This document shows positions 8,126 through 19,300 of a stretch of DNA of 50,949 bases, in pieces. A model generated the notes under the pieces. That model saw only the letters and a list, made by a program, of their open reading frames with translations. It was not told where the DNA came from and did no database searches. Made by a program: the position numbers and the translations under genes. Within the stretch, counting starts at the first letter, position 1; the number at the start of each line of letters is the position of its first letter. This stretch comes from an uncultured Oscillospiraceae bacterium (lineage in GTDB: Bacteria; Bacillota; Clostridia; Oscillospirales; Acutalibacteraceae), in the NCBI GenBank assembly GCA_958448165.1, contig CAUDCW010000014.1, positions 1 through 50,949 of the forward strand, written 5' to 3'.

Positions 8126-8154
8126 TTGACAATGTATGTGTGGTTTAATATAAT
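8126..8154 (+). promoter_or_regulatory. Sigma-70-type promoter of the vWA/tubulin operon
   Basis: TTGACA (8126-8131) and TATAAT (8149-8154) are separated by 17 bp. Transcription would start near 8161, leaving an unusually long 5' leader of about 220 nt before ATG 8384. The leader holds a small GCTGTT/AACAGC hairpin near 8270 and AAAGGAGG at 8366-8373, but no other clear structure. Confidence 0.75.
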
Positions 8155-8383
8155 TTAAAATATAGGTGTAATATGTTGAATTTTTGTTGATTATAGCAAA
8201 TTGTGTGGGATTTTGATTAGAAATATAATTTATGCCATATTTAAATATAACAACTATTTGCTGTTGGAACAAACAGCTCAAAATGACAAGGGCGGTACAG
8301 CTGAATTACATAAATAAAAAGGCGGTTATCTGCGAAAATAATCATAATTTGCGGTTATATAAATTAAAGGAGGAAAAAGAACG

Positions 8384-10555
8384 ATGCGGAAGAATAAAAT
8401 TTTTTCTCGGGCAATAGCTGTGCTGTTGATTGTATTGACGATAACAGCCTTATCGCTGAATGCGCTGACAGTAAGTGCTGCCGGAAATGCAAGTGTAAGT
8501 AAGACAGAAAGGACATACGACATTGCGGTTGTTTTTGATAACTCTGCCTCGATGTATGAAAACAAGGCGTGGTGCAGGGCAAAATACGCTATGGAAATAT
8601 TCGCCTCTATGCTTGACTACAACAACGGCGATAAGCTCGGTGTTTATCCTATGTGGGAGGTTACGACAGACGGGTCGCAGCCGAACTCGGGAGGCAGCTT
8701 TTCGGCTATTGAAATCCGAAGTCAGGATGACATTGATAAGCTGCACAAGCTTTTTACCGTTGATCCGGCAGGCACTCCGTTTGAACCCGTTACTGAGGCT
8801 TATAAAGCCTTGAAATCGTCATCGGCTACTGACAGATGGCTTATTGTGCTGACCGACGGTGAATTCAACGGCAAAAAAAGAGGAGAAGTGGCAAAGATAA
8901 ATCTGCAAAAAGAGCTGTCGTCCTTAGGTGGGAACGGCATTAATGTGCAGTATCTGGGAGTCGGACAGGCGGCAACGCTGAAATCCGACGAATCAAAATG
9001 CTTTTATGCTGAAAAGTCTGACGATAACAGCCTGAAGGATGACTTAATCAGTATCTGCAACACGATTTTTCAGCGTATAGTTCTTCCCTCAAAATATCTG
9101 AGTGGTAATAAGCTGACGCTTGATTTATCAATGAGAAAGTTAATTGTGTTTGCTCAGGGCAGCAACGCAAAGGTAACGTCCCTTAAAGATTCAGAGGGAA
9201 AGGAAATTGCAATCATTCAGAACAGCGGTCAGCGTAAGTTCAGTGAAATAAAGGCAACGGGGTTTAAAAACGCTCCCGTCGATAAAACGCTCGCCGGTCA
9301 GGTGGTTACATTTGATTCCTGTGCAAAGGGTACATATACGTTGGAGTGTGCTGATGCGGATTCAATACAGATTTTTTATGATCCCGATGTAGATATTGCC
9401 ATTGATCTGATAGACAGCGACGGTGAAATCGTAGATACATCAGACGGTGAGGTTGTCGCAGGGGATTATACCCTTAATTATTGTATTGTTGACAATGTAA
9501 CAGGCGATGATGTTACAGACTCAGAGCTAATGGGTAATGATGTTTCGCTGAAGGCTGAGGTAAAACAGACTGATAAGGATGCGATTGAGGTTGCAAACGG
9601 TGAAAAAGTCAGCCTTGAGCCTGATGATAATACCTCGATTGTTGTTTCGGGAACATATCTTAAGGATTACACAATTACCTCAGAGGGTACGAATGAAATA
9701 CCTCAACCTCTGAAGGTAAAGCTGCCTGATGTTGAAAAGCTCTCTGTATCCGCTGCTGTTTTGCAGGATCAGTCGTGGTACACAATCAGCGACCACGAAA
9801 GCTGGCAGCCTATACAGGTTGATGTTCAGCTTAACGGTAATCCGGTAACGGACGAGCAACTGCAACAGATGCAGTTTGACATATCATTCTCGGACTCTCT
9901 GGCAAGCTATTATGAAATTGTGCCCGGAAAATCGGCACTCAATGTTTATGTCGGATACAAGGAGTCGGGAAAGTTTGTTGAACCGGAAACGGGAAATTAT
10001 AAATTTTCAGTCAAGGCCACAATGACCGATGAATACGGTCAGGTTATGAGCGACAGCGCCAATGCGGAATTTGATGTTCAGATTTACAGCAAGTTCTGGC
10101 GGTGGCTGTTCTGGCTGTTAATAATTCTTATTATTATTCTTATTATTCTGTATATACTTAACCGTCCTGCATTGCCGGGTGCAATTTATCTGGATATTGC
10201 ACAGAATCATACGTGTCAGCCGGTGAAAAAGAACGGTAATATGATAGGCTTGTCGTCTGACCTGTATCCGGGCGAATTGCGTTGCGAAGCAAAGGCTTGC
10301 ACTCCGCTGAAAAACAGGGGAAAGAAAACGGCAAAATTCAAGATTAAAAAGATGATGCCGCTTGGCAGTGTAAGCTGGTTTGAGATAGACGGCACACGCT
10401 TTACAAAGGGCAGTAACGGTAAATATCATAATGACGAGGGAGAAACGCTTGATTCGCAAAAGCAATTAATAACTGTCGGGGACGAAACCGAGATAAGGTG
10501 GAAAACGAACAGCCACACGGTGACCGGCAATATTTATATTAATCACAATAATTAA
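8384..10555 (+). CDS. Membrane-anchored vWA-domain protein, 723 aa
   Basis: ATG 8384 follows AAAGGAGG. Residues 1-33 form a signal peptide (basic start, IAVLLIVLTITALSL, cleavage near VSAA). A von Willebrand A domain follows, with the metal site DxSxS at D52-S54-S56 (FDNSASM), a conserved threonine in AGTPFEP and the LTDGEF motif. The middle is beta-rich and exported. A single membrane helix lies at about 572-594 (FWRWLFWLLIILI) and the last 130 residues would be cytoplasmic. This fits a surface-to-cytosol sensor or assembly anchor. It is the first gene of an operon with a tubulin-like GTPase 16 bp downstream, so the cytoplasmic tail may contact that protein (inference). I know vWA and tubulin-like genes co-occur in bacteria but not a characterised system matching this gene order. 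Confidence 0.85.
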   Translation: MRKNKIFSRAIAVLLIVLTITALSLNALTVSAAGNASVSKTERTYDIAVVFDNSASMYENKAWCRAKYAMEIFASMLDYNNGDKLGVYPMWEVTTDGSQPNSGGSFSAIEIRSQDDIDKLHKLFTVDPAGTPFEPVTEAYKALKSSSATDRWLIVLTDGEFNGKKRGEVAKINLQKELSSLGGNGINVQYLGVGQAATLKSDESKCFYAEKSDDNSLKDDLISICNTIFQRIVLPSKYLSGNKLTLDLSMRKLIVFAQGSNAKVTSLKDSEGKEIAIIQNSGQRKFSEIKATGFKNAPVDKTLAGQVVTFDSCAKGTYTLECADADSIQIFYDPDVDIAIDLIDSDGEIVDTSDGEVVAGDYTLNYCIVDNVTGDDVTDSELMGNDVSLKAEVKQTDKDAIEVANGEKVSLEPDDNTSIVVSGTYLKDYTITSEGTNEIPQPLKVKLPDVEKLSVSAAVLQDQSWYTISDHESWQPIQVDVQLNGNPVTDEQLQQMQFDISFSDSLASYYEIVPGKSALNVYVGYKESGKFVEPETGNYKFSVKATMTDEYGQVMSDSANAEFDVQIYSKFWRWLFWLLIILIIILIILYILNRPALPGAIYLDIAQNHTCQPVKKNGNMIGLSSDLYPGELRCEAKACTPLKNRGKKTAKFKIKKMMPLGSVSWFEIDGTRFTKGSNGKYHNDEGETLDSQKQLITVGDETEIRWKTNSHTVTGNIYINHNN

Positions 10556-10571
10556 ATGAGGAGTGGCAGAA

Positions 10572-13500
10572 ATGTATATCAAAGAAAAAATTCAACCCAA
10601 CAAGGTTAACGCACCAACTCTTTTCATCGGAGTGGGAGGTATAGGCTCAAAAATTATAAAAGGCGTACACGACCGCAGTAGAAACGACGACACATCTAAC
10701 ATACGTTTTGTAGTTATGGATACCGATGTGAATGACTTGATTTCAGTTGATGACGGTGCGGAGATTGTTGCGATACAAACGTCATCGACAAGCTCTGTTG
10801 AAAGCTATTTGAAAAATGACAAGGAGGCAAAGCGCCACTGGTTCCCCGAGAATAAAATGCTCGATTCCAAAACAGTTTCCGAGGGTGCAGGTCAGGTCAG
10901 GGCTATCTCGCGTCTTGCACTTAACGATATTATCAAAAACGGAAAAATCAATAAGCTGTATAACGCTATTGACGACCTGTTCCTCAAGGACGGCGGCGAC
11001 CTCAAGCAGGCTATCAGGGTTGTTATCGCATCTACTGCAGCAGGCGGCACAGGCTCGGGTATTGCGATGGAAACCGGTATGCTTGTAAGGCACTATGTAA
11101 AGAAAAACTATCCTGAAGCTGCGGTGATGATCAGGGGCTTTCTGGTGTTGCCCGGCGTTATGGACACTGTTATAAAATCACAGAGTGAAAGAGACAGCCT
11201 TCGTTGCAACAGCTATGCAACGATAAAAGAAATTAACGCCTTTATGATGAAGGGCAGTGGCTTTTTTGATACTGTACCGGAGCTTCAGAGATACAAGGAT
11301 TTGCACGTTACAATTCCAAATGCGTCATCAGGTGAGGAAATTATCAGCAACCTGCCGTTTGATTTCTGCTTCCTTATGGATCGTACGGATTCAAACGCCG
11401 GCAATATGACAACTCTCGCTCAGTATATTGAATATTCTGCACAGTCAATTTATGAGCAGAATATAGGACCGATGAACAGAAAGGCTTCAAGCAAGGAGGA
11501 TAATGTACTTAAGCTTTGCATTAATCCGGACAAAATGGGCCGCTGCCGTTTTGGTGGTATGGGTGCATCTGTACTTGTATATCCTTATGAGGATATCAGA
11601 AACTACATTGCACTCAACTGGGCACGTTCATCCATAATAGGTTCGTCCTCGGACGCCCGTCTTACTGAGGAACAGCGCAGAGAGCTTTTGAACAGCTCGT
11701 GGCTGCAGTATGACGAGAAATTCAAGCTTGAACATAAAATGTGGGATGATAATCCCAATTCAAGCAGCAGAAATGAGCCAACGCTGTCTGCAGTATATAT
11801 TAGTGCTGTAGAGTCGGGTCGTGATCCAAAAAACGGAAATGATTTTTCAATGATGCTTTGGGATAAATATTTGAATGCAAAGCTTGAAATGCTCAGCGAT
11901 GAGGAAGAGGAAAGAACAATAGCCACTGTTGCCAAAAGATATATTGATTCACTCGTAATCGGAGCAATTGACGGTCAGATTGAAAGCGAATATTGCCTAA
12001 AAGAAAGCAAGACATTTGCGCTGGCAAAAAAATCTGCCGATGCAATGGGCTATGAAACCCGTTACAATACGATTTACAGTATTGAGGATATTGCTTCAAG
12101 CACCAGATTTATTGATATTGTCAGAGCCTTTGCAAAAGAGGTGTTTAACAGCAAGGCGTCGTCGGCAAAAGAAGATCTCGGCGATTATATGCTTGAAAGA
12201 TTCTTGTCGGTCAAGGGTAAAATTGTGCATCCGAATGCCGCACGATATCTTCTTTATAAGCTTGAAAAAGCGATTGATAACAAGCTTACTGAATCAACGG
12301 AATTTATAGCTTCGTTTGAAGAGAAAAAAACAAAGCTTATTGAAGGCGTCGGCAGTGACGAAGACAAAAAGCCCGACGATAAGTTTTCCGTTGCTTTGCA
12401 TATAGGGCGTGAGAGTGATTTGCGTGAAATGTGCGAGGCGTGCGACAAGCTGAAAAACTTTGACAATCTCGGCGGCAGTCCCGGTGACCGCTGTAATGAT
12501 TTGCTCAAAAAGTATTATAACCTTGTCAAGAAATACTTTGATATGGTTATTGCAAGAGAGATTTGCTCGCTTGCAAGCCCGGCGGTTTCAAATCTTATTG
12601 CGGCATATGAGGGCTTTTATGCAACCTTTGAGTCAAAAATCCCAAGCATTGAAAAGAAGAAGGAAGATATTGTTACAAAGCTTGCTTTTCACAACGGCGA
12701 TTGCGTCCGATATGTTATGAGTGAGAAGAAGTATCTTGATAAGCTGACCTCAAGCCTCAGCAGACCAACCGACAGCGGCGACGGCGCTGCAAAGCTTTAT
12801 GCCGAGATATTTGAGTCGCTGAGAAACAATGCATACATTGAGGCGCGACGCAATGTTAATCCGTTCTATTATGAAACCAAGAAAGATATTTTTGACGATA
12901 TCATAATTGAATATTTCAAAAAGAGAGCAGACGATACCTGCGATATTATACAGGTGAAGAGCGTTCTGCATGGAATCAAGCTTGAGTATGACGTAAAAAG
13001 CGCTCTTGAGCTTGAAGAGGTTACCCCTGCGAAAAAGGACGAAAAGGCTGCCGAGCTGCACAGCGAGAGCAACCTGAAAAAATATATTTCTTCGCTGATT
13101 AAAAACTGCCGAAATCTTGCCAGTCCGGGAATAAAGAAAAGTGATAACGATGAACCCAGAGAGGTTGACGCTATTGCCTGCAATGATGCCATTGAAGATG
13201 GCGGAGGAATCAGAATAAGCGAATATATTCCGGAAGCTGTTTCAACTCCGACTATTTCAAAGTACGAGCTGCACTTCTTCCGCTCAATTTATAACATTAT
13301 GCCTACACAGCTTGCGAAGCTTTGTGCACCTACATATGATGACACAATAGACGAATTTTCAGTCAGCAGCGATAATGAGTATGAGCAGCTTTCTGCCGGC
13401 GATTATTTCCGTATATATCAGAAATATATGGACAAAATCGGTCCAGACAGCAAAACAAGTGCGATCATCACACCTCACATTGATATGCGCTGGAACTCCA

Positions 13501-14249
13501 TTTCAAATATGCCCGAGCTTGATATGGATTATCAGAAGAGGCTTATGCGCAAGATACACAAGGCTATGATATACGGCTTTGTGTATGAAAGAATCCATTT
13601 GTTCAAAACCTCTGACGAGAAACCGGACGAGCGAGTATATAAATATCTCAATAATGACGATGACACAGTTGAGCTTGTTGTTTCTAACAATACAAAGTGC
13701 GATGTTATTTATGAGGTCTTAGACGCACTGTATTATGACCGTCTTGCTGTTTCAACTATCCGCAATTTTGTAAATACCTTGCGTGTAAAAAATACATATG
13801 CGGGATTTCGCTCGCACGAGGATATCGAGTTCTTTAAAAAGCTTGATAAATTCCGATATGAGAATTTCACCGATAACAAGGTACTGAAGGCTTGCGACAG
13901 CAGGGTTTCGCTTTTCACGGTTGTATTGATGTACTGCAATTCTTTGCCGGCAAATGAAAAGGATATGACTGAGATGAAGACGATGGTTGAAGCAATTATC
14001 GAGATGGTTTACAGTGAAATGCAGCTTTGCGCTCATAACAGGGACAGCCTCCTCGGACAGGTTGCAGAAATATTGGTAAGCCAGTTTAACCTTTTGATTG
14101 ATAACTATAATGCGCATATTGAACTGTTGAAATGCGGCGTTTTCTCTGAACAGGTTATCGGTTCGATCAGAAGAACTCTCAGCGGATTCTTTAGAAACAG
14201 AGATCTTGAAAGCTGTGCCGATCAGCTTGTCGAGTTCAAAGAGAATTAA
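10572..14249 (+). CDS. Tubulin/FtsZ-like GTPase-domain protein, 1225 aa
   Basis: ATG 10572 is chosen because GAGGAG (10558-10563) is 8 bp before it; the GTG at 10563 would overlap that site. The N-terminal third has the tubulin/FtsZ nucleotide fold: PTLFIGVGGIGSKII near residue 16, FVVMDTD near 47, and the signature loop GGTGSG at 158-163, preceded by VVIASTAA. This matches the bacterial tubulin-like family usually called Tubulin_2. About 800 further residues, mostly helical, have no match I recognise. There is no signal peptide or membrane helix. GTP binding and possibly polymerisation are predicted from the signature. The partners are a vWA receptor upstream and two membrane proteins downstream, suggesting a membrane-associated cytoskeletal or scaffold machine. 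Confidence 0.8.
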   Translation: MYIKEKIQPNKVNAPTLFIGVGGIGSKIIKGVHDRSRNDDTSNIRFVVMDTDVNDLISVDDGAEIVAIQTSSTSSVESYLKNDKEAKRHWFPENKMLDSKTVSEGAGQVRAISRLALNDIIKNGKINKLYNAIDDLFLKDGGDLKQAIRVVIASTAAGGTGSGIAMETGMLVRHYVKKNYPEAAVMIRGFLVLPGVMDTVIKSQSERDSLRCNSYATIKEINAFMMKGSGFFDTVPELQRYKDLHVTIPNASSGEEIISNLPFDFCFLMDRTDSNAGNMTTLAQYIEYSAQSIYEQNIGPMNRKASSKEDNVLKLCINPDKMGRCRFGGMGASVLVYPYEDIRNYIALNWARSSIIGSSSDARLTEEQRRELLNSSWLQYDEKFKLEHKMWDDNPNSSSRNEPTLSAVYISAVESGRDPKNGNDFSMMLWDKYLNAKLEMLSDEEEERTIATVAKRYIDSLVIGAIDGQIESEYCLKESKTFALAKKSADAMGYETRYNTIYSIEDIASSTRFIDIVRAFAKEVFNSKASSAKEDLGDYMLERFLSVKGKIVHPNAARYLLYKLEKAIDNKLTESTEFIASFEEKKTKLIEGVGSDEDKKPDDKFSVALHIGRESDLREMCEACDKLKNFDNLGGSPGDRCNDLLKKYYNLVKKYFDMVIAREICSLASPAVSNLIAAYEGFYATFESKIPSIEKKKEDIVTKLAFHNGDCVRYVMSEKKYLDKLTSSLSRPTDSGDGAAKLYAEIFESLRNNAYIEARRNVNPFYYETKKDIFDDIIIEYFKKRADDTCDIIQVKSVLHGIKLEYDVKSALELEEVTPAKKDEKAAELHSESNLKKYISSLIKNCRNLASPGIKKSDNDEPREVDAIACNDAIEDGGGIRISEYIPEAVSTPTISKYELHFFRSIYNIMPTQLAKLCAPTYDDTIDEFSVSSDNEYEQLSAGDYFRIYQKYMDKIGPDSKTSAIITPHIDMRWNSISNMPELDMDYQKRLMRKIHKAMIYGFVYERIHLFKTSDEKPDERVYKYLNNDDDTVELVVSNNTKCDVIYEVLDALYYDRLAVSTIRNFVNTLRVKNTYAGFRSHEDIEFFKKLDKFRYENFTDNKVLKACDSRVSLFTVVLMYCNSLPANEKDMTEMKTMVEAIIEMVYSEMQLCAHNRDSLLGQVAEILVSQFNLLIDNYNAHIELLKCGVFSEQVIGSIRRTLSGFFRNRDLESCADQLVEFKEN

Positions 14250-14267
14250 TGCCTTTTGAGAATACAG

Positions 14268-14294
14268 ACCTGCCGTAAATTTTTTACGGCAGGT
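14268..14294. repeat. 12-bp perfect hairpin between operon genes
   Basis: ACCTGCCGTAAA (14268-14279) and TTTACGGCAGGT (14283-14294) are exact inverted copies with a 3-nt loop. The right arm ends 3 bp before the ribosome site GAGG of the next gene. No T-run follows, so it is more likely an mRNA processing or translation-control hairpin than a terminator. Confidence 0.65.
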
Positions 14295-14312
14295 AATGAG
14301 GTGGTGAGTAAA

Positions 14313-16358
14313 ATGTTTACAGTTGTAATTTGTGATGAGCATATCATAAATGATTGCCGCCATAAATATTACGTTTATTTAAAGCCTTTTCTGAAAAATA
14401 ATGAATTTAAATTCTGTAAGTGGAACTGTACCGGCAATACGCTGGACGAGGCTGTGCCTGAACTAAGAGATTTGATTTCTCATAAAAAAGAATGGCGTGT
14501 AATTGTTGTAAACGACAGATCAACTTGGAATTTCGAAGCGGTAAACAAAAGAAATCCGTTTGATTATGTGAATTCCTTTAAAAAGGAAAAAACTGATTAT
14601 TCAGATTTTTTACAAATAAAAAATTCTCGTGAATATGAGATTAAAAACGCAGAATCGGCGTTGACAAATCCTTTGACAAGGCTGTCAATATGGCTATGCG
14701 GTTCTCCGATTGGATCAGCACCGGGCTTGTGTTATGATGAGTATCGGGAATTTATTGATAACGCCGATGACGGTAAACAATATTATGCAAGGCTTGCGGA
14801 GCTTTCCGTGTCACCGCAGGAGGCTGAAATGGATTGGGTGCGTTCAATGCGCTTTGAAAAAATATCACGATTTTTCGAGTTGCGTGGCGAGCTTTTTAAT
14901 CCTCCTCAGACTATCATTGCGATAACACAGCGAACTAAAGATGTGGAAGAAGAATTGACGCAGCTTGCGTGGAATGCACACATTGAGTTTGATTATTCTC
15001 AATTCTATCTTGATAACCTGTATCCTGAAAAGCTCAGATACCTGATTTACGATATTCCTTATCTGAAAGGTGTGAGGAACGAAGGCGAATATTTCAGCTT
15101 TTTGACTGCCCTTCTCCTGTTAGCCTCAAATGAGTGCCCGAGAGGTGCTATGCGTTCGAATCGTGTTTATAAGCTGCATACAGAAATTGATACGGAATGT
15201 GTACAGACACTGTATAATCGTTATCGCTCAAAATTGTGTGAAACCCTTATAAAAATAGATGATCTTGAAAAACGGCTTGCCGAAAAAGAAAAGCAACCGA
15301 TTGATAAAAAAACAGCAGAAGAATGCTTTGAGTCCCATATAAAGGTTCCGGTTAAGTTGTTAACGCATGAGAGCAGAAAAAATCTTATGGCGCAGTACAA
15401 AAAAATTGGTTTATCAAGGGATTGTCCTGCCGATGAGTACGAATACTGGGACAGTCAATACCATTCGATAAATAAATCTTTTGTAAGATTTCTGCGTGAA
15501 CCACGAAGGGCTGTCAAGACGGCAGCAAGAGAAGATTTTCGCCTGATGAACAGGATAAATGATGAAAGGGCTATGCTGCTCAACGAATATCAGCTTGACG
15601 ATATTGTTTATAATCTTGATGAAGAAGAGCGTAGTATGGTTGATACGGTTACGACACAATTATACAATGCCGCAGAATATAAAAAGAAGATAGACGAAGC
15701 TGACAAAGAGGTCAGACACGGCATAGCGCAAAGAATGACAAGACGAAAAACCGTTTTAGTCGGGTTGGTTGCTGCTCTGGCATATTTGTTCGGGTTTTTA
15801 CCGCTGATTTTCGGAAATCTGAATGACGTAAAGTCATTATGCTTTTCAACTGCAGTCACAGGCATAGTTCTTGCCATATTTCTGGCGATAGGACTGTTTT
15901 ATCTGTTTGTGCTCAGACGGCGATTAATTGGATGCTTTAAGCGTTTCAATTCCGTTATGTCGGGCATTTTGAACGAGATAGAAAGAGGTGTTTCTGCATT
16001 TTCAAAATACCTGAGTCATGCGTGCAATGTGATGAGGGAATTTTCTGTTCTGCATTTTTCAAAGGATTCAATCAACAGAAAGAAAAATGTATTGTCGTAT
16101 CATAAAAGAAATATTGTTGACAGAATGAGTGATGTTAAGGAGCTGTTTTCAGACTTTATTGATGTGGATGAGTGCACAGACCTTGTTCCCGAAGCACCGT
16201 ATAATTTTGATTTTTCTAATCAGGACGAATATGAATACGATATGCCATATTCGGATATTCAGAAGGAAATTGAATTTATGCAGGAACATAACGTATGTTC
16301 TGTGCCGGTGGATTATATTAAATCGGTTAAAATAACAAGGGAGGAGTTATATGATTAA
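14313..16358 (+). CDS. Membrane protein of the tubulin module, 681 aa
   Basis: ATG 14313 follows GAGG at 14298-14301; longer in-frame starts would run through the hairpin. I do not recognise the family. Residues 1-100 alternate strand and helix (MFTVVICDEHI, WRVIVVNDRSTW), a Rossmann/receiver-like pattern without the full phospho-acceptor set. A helical region with a charged coil (KIDDLEKRLAEKEKQP) follows. Two membrane helices lie near 480-545 (VGLVAALAYLFGFLPLIFG; TGIVLAIFLAIGLFYLFVL), then a cytoplasmic tail. Its end overlaps the next gene by 8 bp. Tight coupling to the tubulin-like and peptidase genes implies a shared complex at the membrane. Confidence 0.75.
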   Translation: MFTVVICDEHIINDCRHKYYVYLKPFLKNNEFKFCKWNCTGNTLDEAVPELRDLISHKKEWRVIVVNDRSTWNFEAVNKRNPFDYVNSFKKEKTDYSDFLQIKNSREYEIKNAESALTNPLTRLSIWLCGSPIGSAPGLCYDEYREFIDNADDGKQYYARLAELSVSPQEAEMDWVRSMRFEKISRFFELRGELFNPPQTIIAITQRTKDVEEELTQLAWNAHIEFDYSQFYLDNLYPEKLRYLIYDIPYLKGVRNEGEYFSFLTALLLLASNECPRGAMRSNRVYKLHTEIDTECVQTLYNRYRSKLCETLIKIDDLEKRLAEKEKQPIDKKTAEECFESHIKVPVKLLTHESRKNLMAQYKKIGLSRDCPADEYEYWDSQYHSINKSFVRFLREPRRAVKTAAREDFRLMNRINDERAMLLNEYQLDDIVYNLDEEERSMVDTVTTQLYNAAEYKKKIDEADKEVRHGIAQRMTRRKTVLVGLVAALAYLFGFLPLIFGNLNDVKSLCFSTAVTGIVLAIFLAIGLFYLFVLRRRLIGCFKRFNSVMSGILNEIERGVSAFSKYLSHACNVMREFSVLHFSKDSINRKKNVLSYHKRNIVDRMSDVKELFSDFIDVDECTDLVPEAPYNFDFSNQDEYEYDMPYSDIQKEIEFMQEHNVCSVPVDYIKSVKITREELYD

Positions 16359-19300
16359 TAACATTTTATTAATTGTAAAAATGCTGATTGCTGTTCTTCC
16401 CTTTGTTGCTTTATGCTTCCTGAGCAGACGTGTTAATCTTGAAAAAACACAGCGCAGCAAGCAGTTTGCTATGCCGGTTATAGCCGTAATATATGTTATT
16501 ATTGCTATGCTGCTTATGGATTCGATAAACACATGGCTGCTGCAATTGATTAATAATATACCCGGATGGATTGCTGCTCTTGCTGGAGTTTCGTGGATGC
16601 CTGAAAATATCGGTTCAATATTCAACCAGATAAGCAGCTTCGTCAGCGATATACTGCATCAGATAAATCTTAACTTCTGGATATTCTTTATCTCTAACAT
16701 TGTTATAATATCCGTATATTTATTGCTGAAGAAAATCTGTATAGGCATTATAAAAAAGCGGGTCAAAACCGACGGTAATTGTCACAGGAAAATTGCCGAG
16801 TTTTTCTATGAGTATTTTCCGGAAAAAGATAAATGGTGTTTGCGTGAAAATTATGTGCAGATGCGCTCTCTTTTAAAGGTGTTCTACTACAGCGCAGTTA
16901 TATTATCGGTAATTCTGATGCTTGTAAGTCGTCAGTTCTATTATGATGGTATATTTAAATCGGTATTTTACCCTGTTTTCGGAATACTCGTTGTCGGTGA
17001 ATTGTTCTTTTACCTCGACGCAATTACGAAGCGTGAGTATATTCAGGATATTTTAGGCGAGGATGAGGATGTCTATAAAACGGTAAACTACTCTTTGCTG
17101 CGTAAATTTTTGCGTTCTTTGTTCAAAGATAAGCTACTGACAGAAAATACAAGCGTAAATAATTCTCTGGCATATGATGTTACAAATGATGAAATTATCA
17201 GAACTCTTGAGATGAGCGAAGATCAAAAGGTTGTGAGCTTTGCAGGCTTCTTCAGATCCTTCAACACGGCGGGCTTTGAAATCGACCATAATTATCTGAA
17301 TTCTTCATTGGATATGTTAAACGGCAAAAGTATTATTTTCAGCAACCCGTTTTACTATGACCTGATTCCTTATGCCTTTTATCCGATGAATCGCATACTC
17401 CTGAGTCACAAAAAGGTACTTGTTGTACTCGGCCGTCATGCGATAGAAAGCAATATTCAGAAATGGCTGGTAAAAGGAATTGAGTCCGTGACCAATATTC
17501 CGTTTTTGTGGAATATCGGTGTTCTGAATTGTGAAGAACAGGATTTGGATATTGGTATAATAACTCGTTCAGATGTTTTGAACACCAAGCTTCATAACGC
17601 CAATTCAAAGTTTCTTTCAAAGGTAGGATTCTTTGTTGTTATTGAACCGTCAAAGCTGATATCTACGGCGCAGATCGGACTGAATCTTATCGCAAAAAAG
17701 TGCTGCGGTGACAATGACAGGCAAATCGTGTACTGCCTGTGCGATAAAAACTGCGATGGTCTTGTTGACGCTATGTCACATATACTTATGACAAGCTTAA
17801 CCGAGGTTTCGGCAACAAAAAAGCATCTGGGTACCTCATCGTATATGTGCTGGGAGGCAGATGATGAATATCTGCATCACAGACTTCTCCCGAATATTTC
17901 ACGCTATCTCGGTATTGGAACAGAGCTTTCGTTTGCAGCTCTTAAAAATCAGGTTTCCTGCGCAAGATGGTACGGCGGAGAAGCTTTCCCTGTGACAGAC
18001 ATAGGCTGGATAGATAAGCAGTATTATTATGATTTAATGAAATACGCAGGACTGCCGACAAGTCAGGATGCGATGGACGAGCATTTTGAAGCCGTATCGG
18101 ATTTCTGGTCGGCTCAGCTTGAGAAAAATAATTATATCACTGTTGAGGACGAATCCTTCAATATGTTTGAGATATTGAGAGATTTTTCGACAAGGGCGAC
18201 CGAGCAGGGCTTTGTAAACGTAATTTCATCAGAATATCTGCTCAAGGACTATATGACTGACAATGCGTCTGTTTTTGAAACTGATGCAAAGGCTATACCG
18301 TTTGTAGTGCCTGATTATGCACGAACAAACCGCAATGTTGTCTTGAAGCTGATTCTGATGATGAGCACCTACGGAGTCAGCGACAATGCTCTGAAAAAGG
18401 AGCTTTCTCTTATCGGCATTAAGGTGTTTGATCTGCAAAAACAGCTGTGGTTTGAAATATTCAATTGCTATGCCGGAACGGCTGATTTACTCAGTCTGTC
18501 GGGTGATTATGCAACGGATGTTGAATCGGTCAGCAATATGAATATTCATATCGCCGATGCTGATTTTAGTATCTGTCTGATAAAAGCAGAACAGAAATTC
18601 AACATAAAATCCGGCGAGGTTGAAGATATATATTCCATTGATGATTATGCGTTTTTATCGAAATGCGTAAACGAGCTGAAGTCTGCCGGATATGTTGCAG
18701 AGGATGAAAAGGGTGAGAAGTATTATCTTGGTTCTGAGCTGGGCGGACATATTTATCAAAAATACCTGCCGGGGCAGTTCTTTACATTTGCCGGAAAATA
18801 CTATGAGATGCAGTATCTCACTGCCGAAGGTCAGATTCTTGTCAGAAGAGCTGCCGACCATATTAACGGTAGACCTACGTACCGACAGATACGCACTTAT
18901 ACAATAAGCGGAATAAAATCTTCGGGAAAAATCGGTGCGCAAAAAAATATTTCCGGACTTAAGGTCACTAAGGAATATGCGGATTTTTCTGTTTCCACTG
19001 CGGGCTATTACAAAATGAGCCGATACAATGACTTTGCAACGGCGAGGAAGATTCTGTTTGAGGGCGATAAAAACGGTGTACCCGTCAGAGTATATCACAA
19101 TAAGGAAATTCTCAGAATCGAGCTGCCTGAGCTTGACGGAAAGATGAACGATAATATCAGATATACAATTACCGTCTTGTTTAATGAGGTTTTCCGTACT
19201 GTATTTGCCGAGAATCAGCCGTATATCTGTGCCGTTACAGATCTTTCTTTCGTAACCGACGATAATACTGTAAAGCCCTTGACATATTCTCTTGCAGGCG

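Noticed and set aside
15608..15877. Minus-strand and alternate-frame reading frames inside the large module genes
   Set aside because: Shadows of long, well-supported plus-strand genes.
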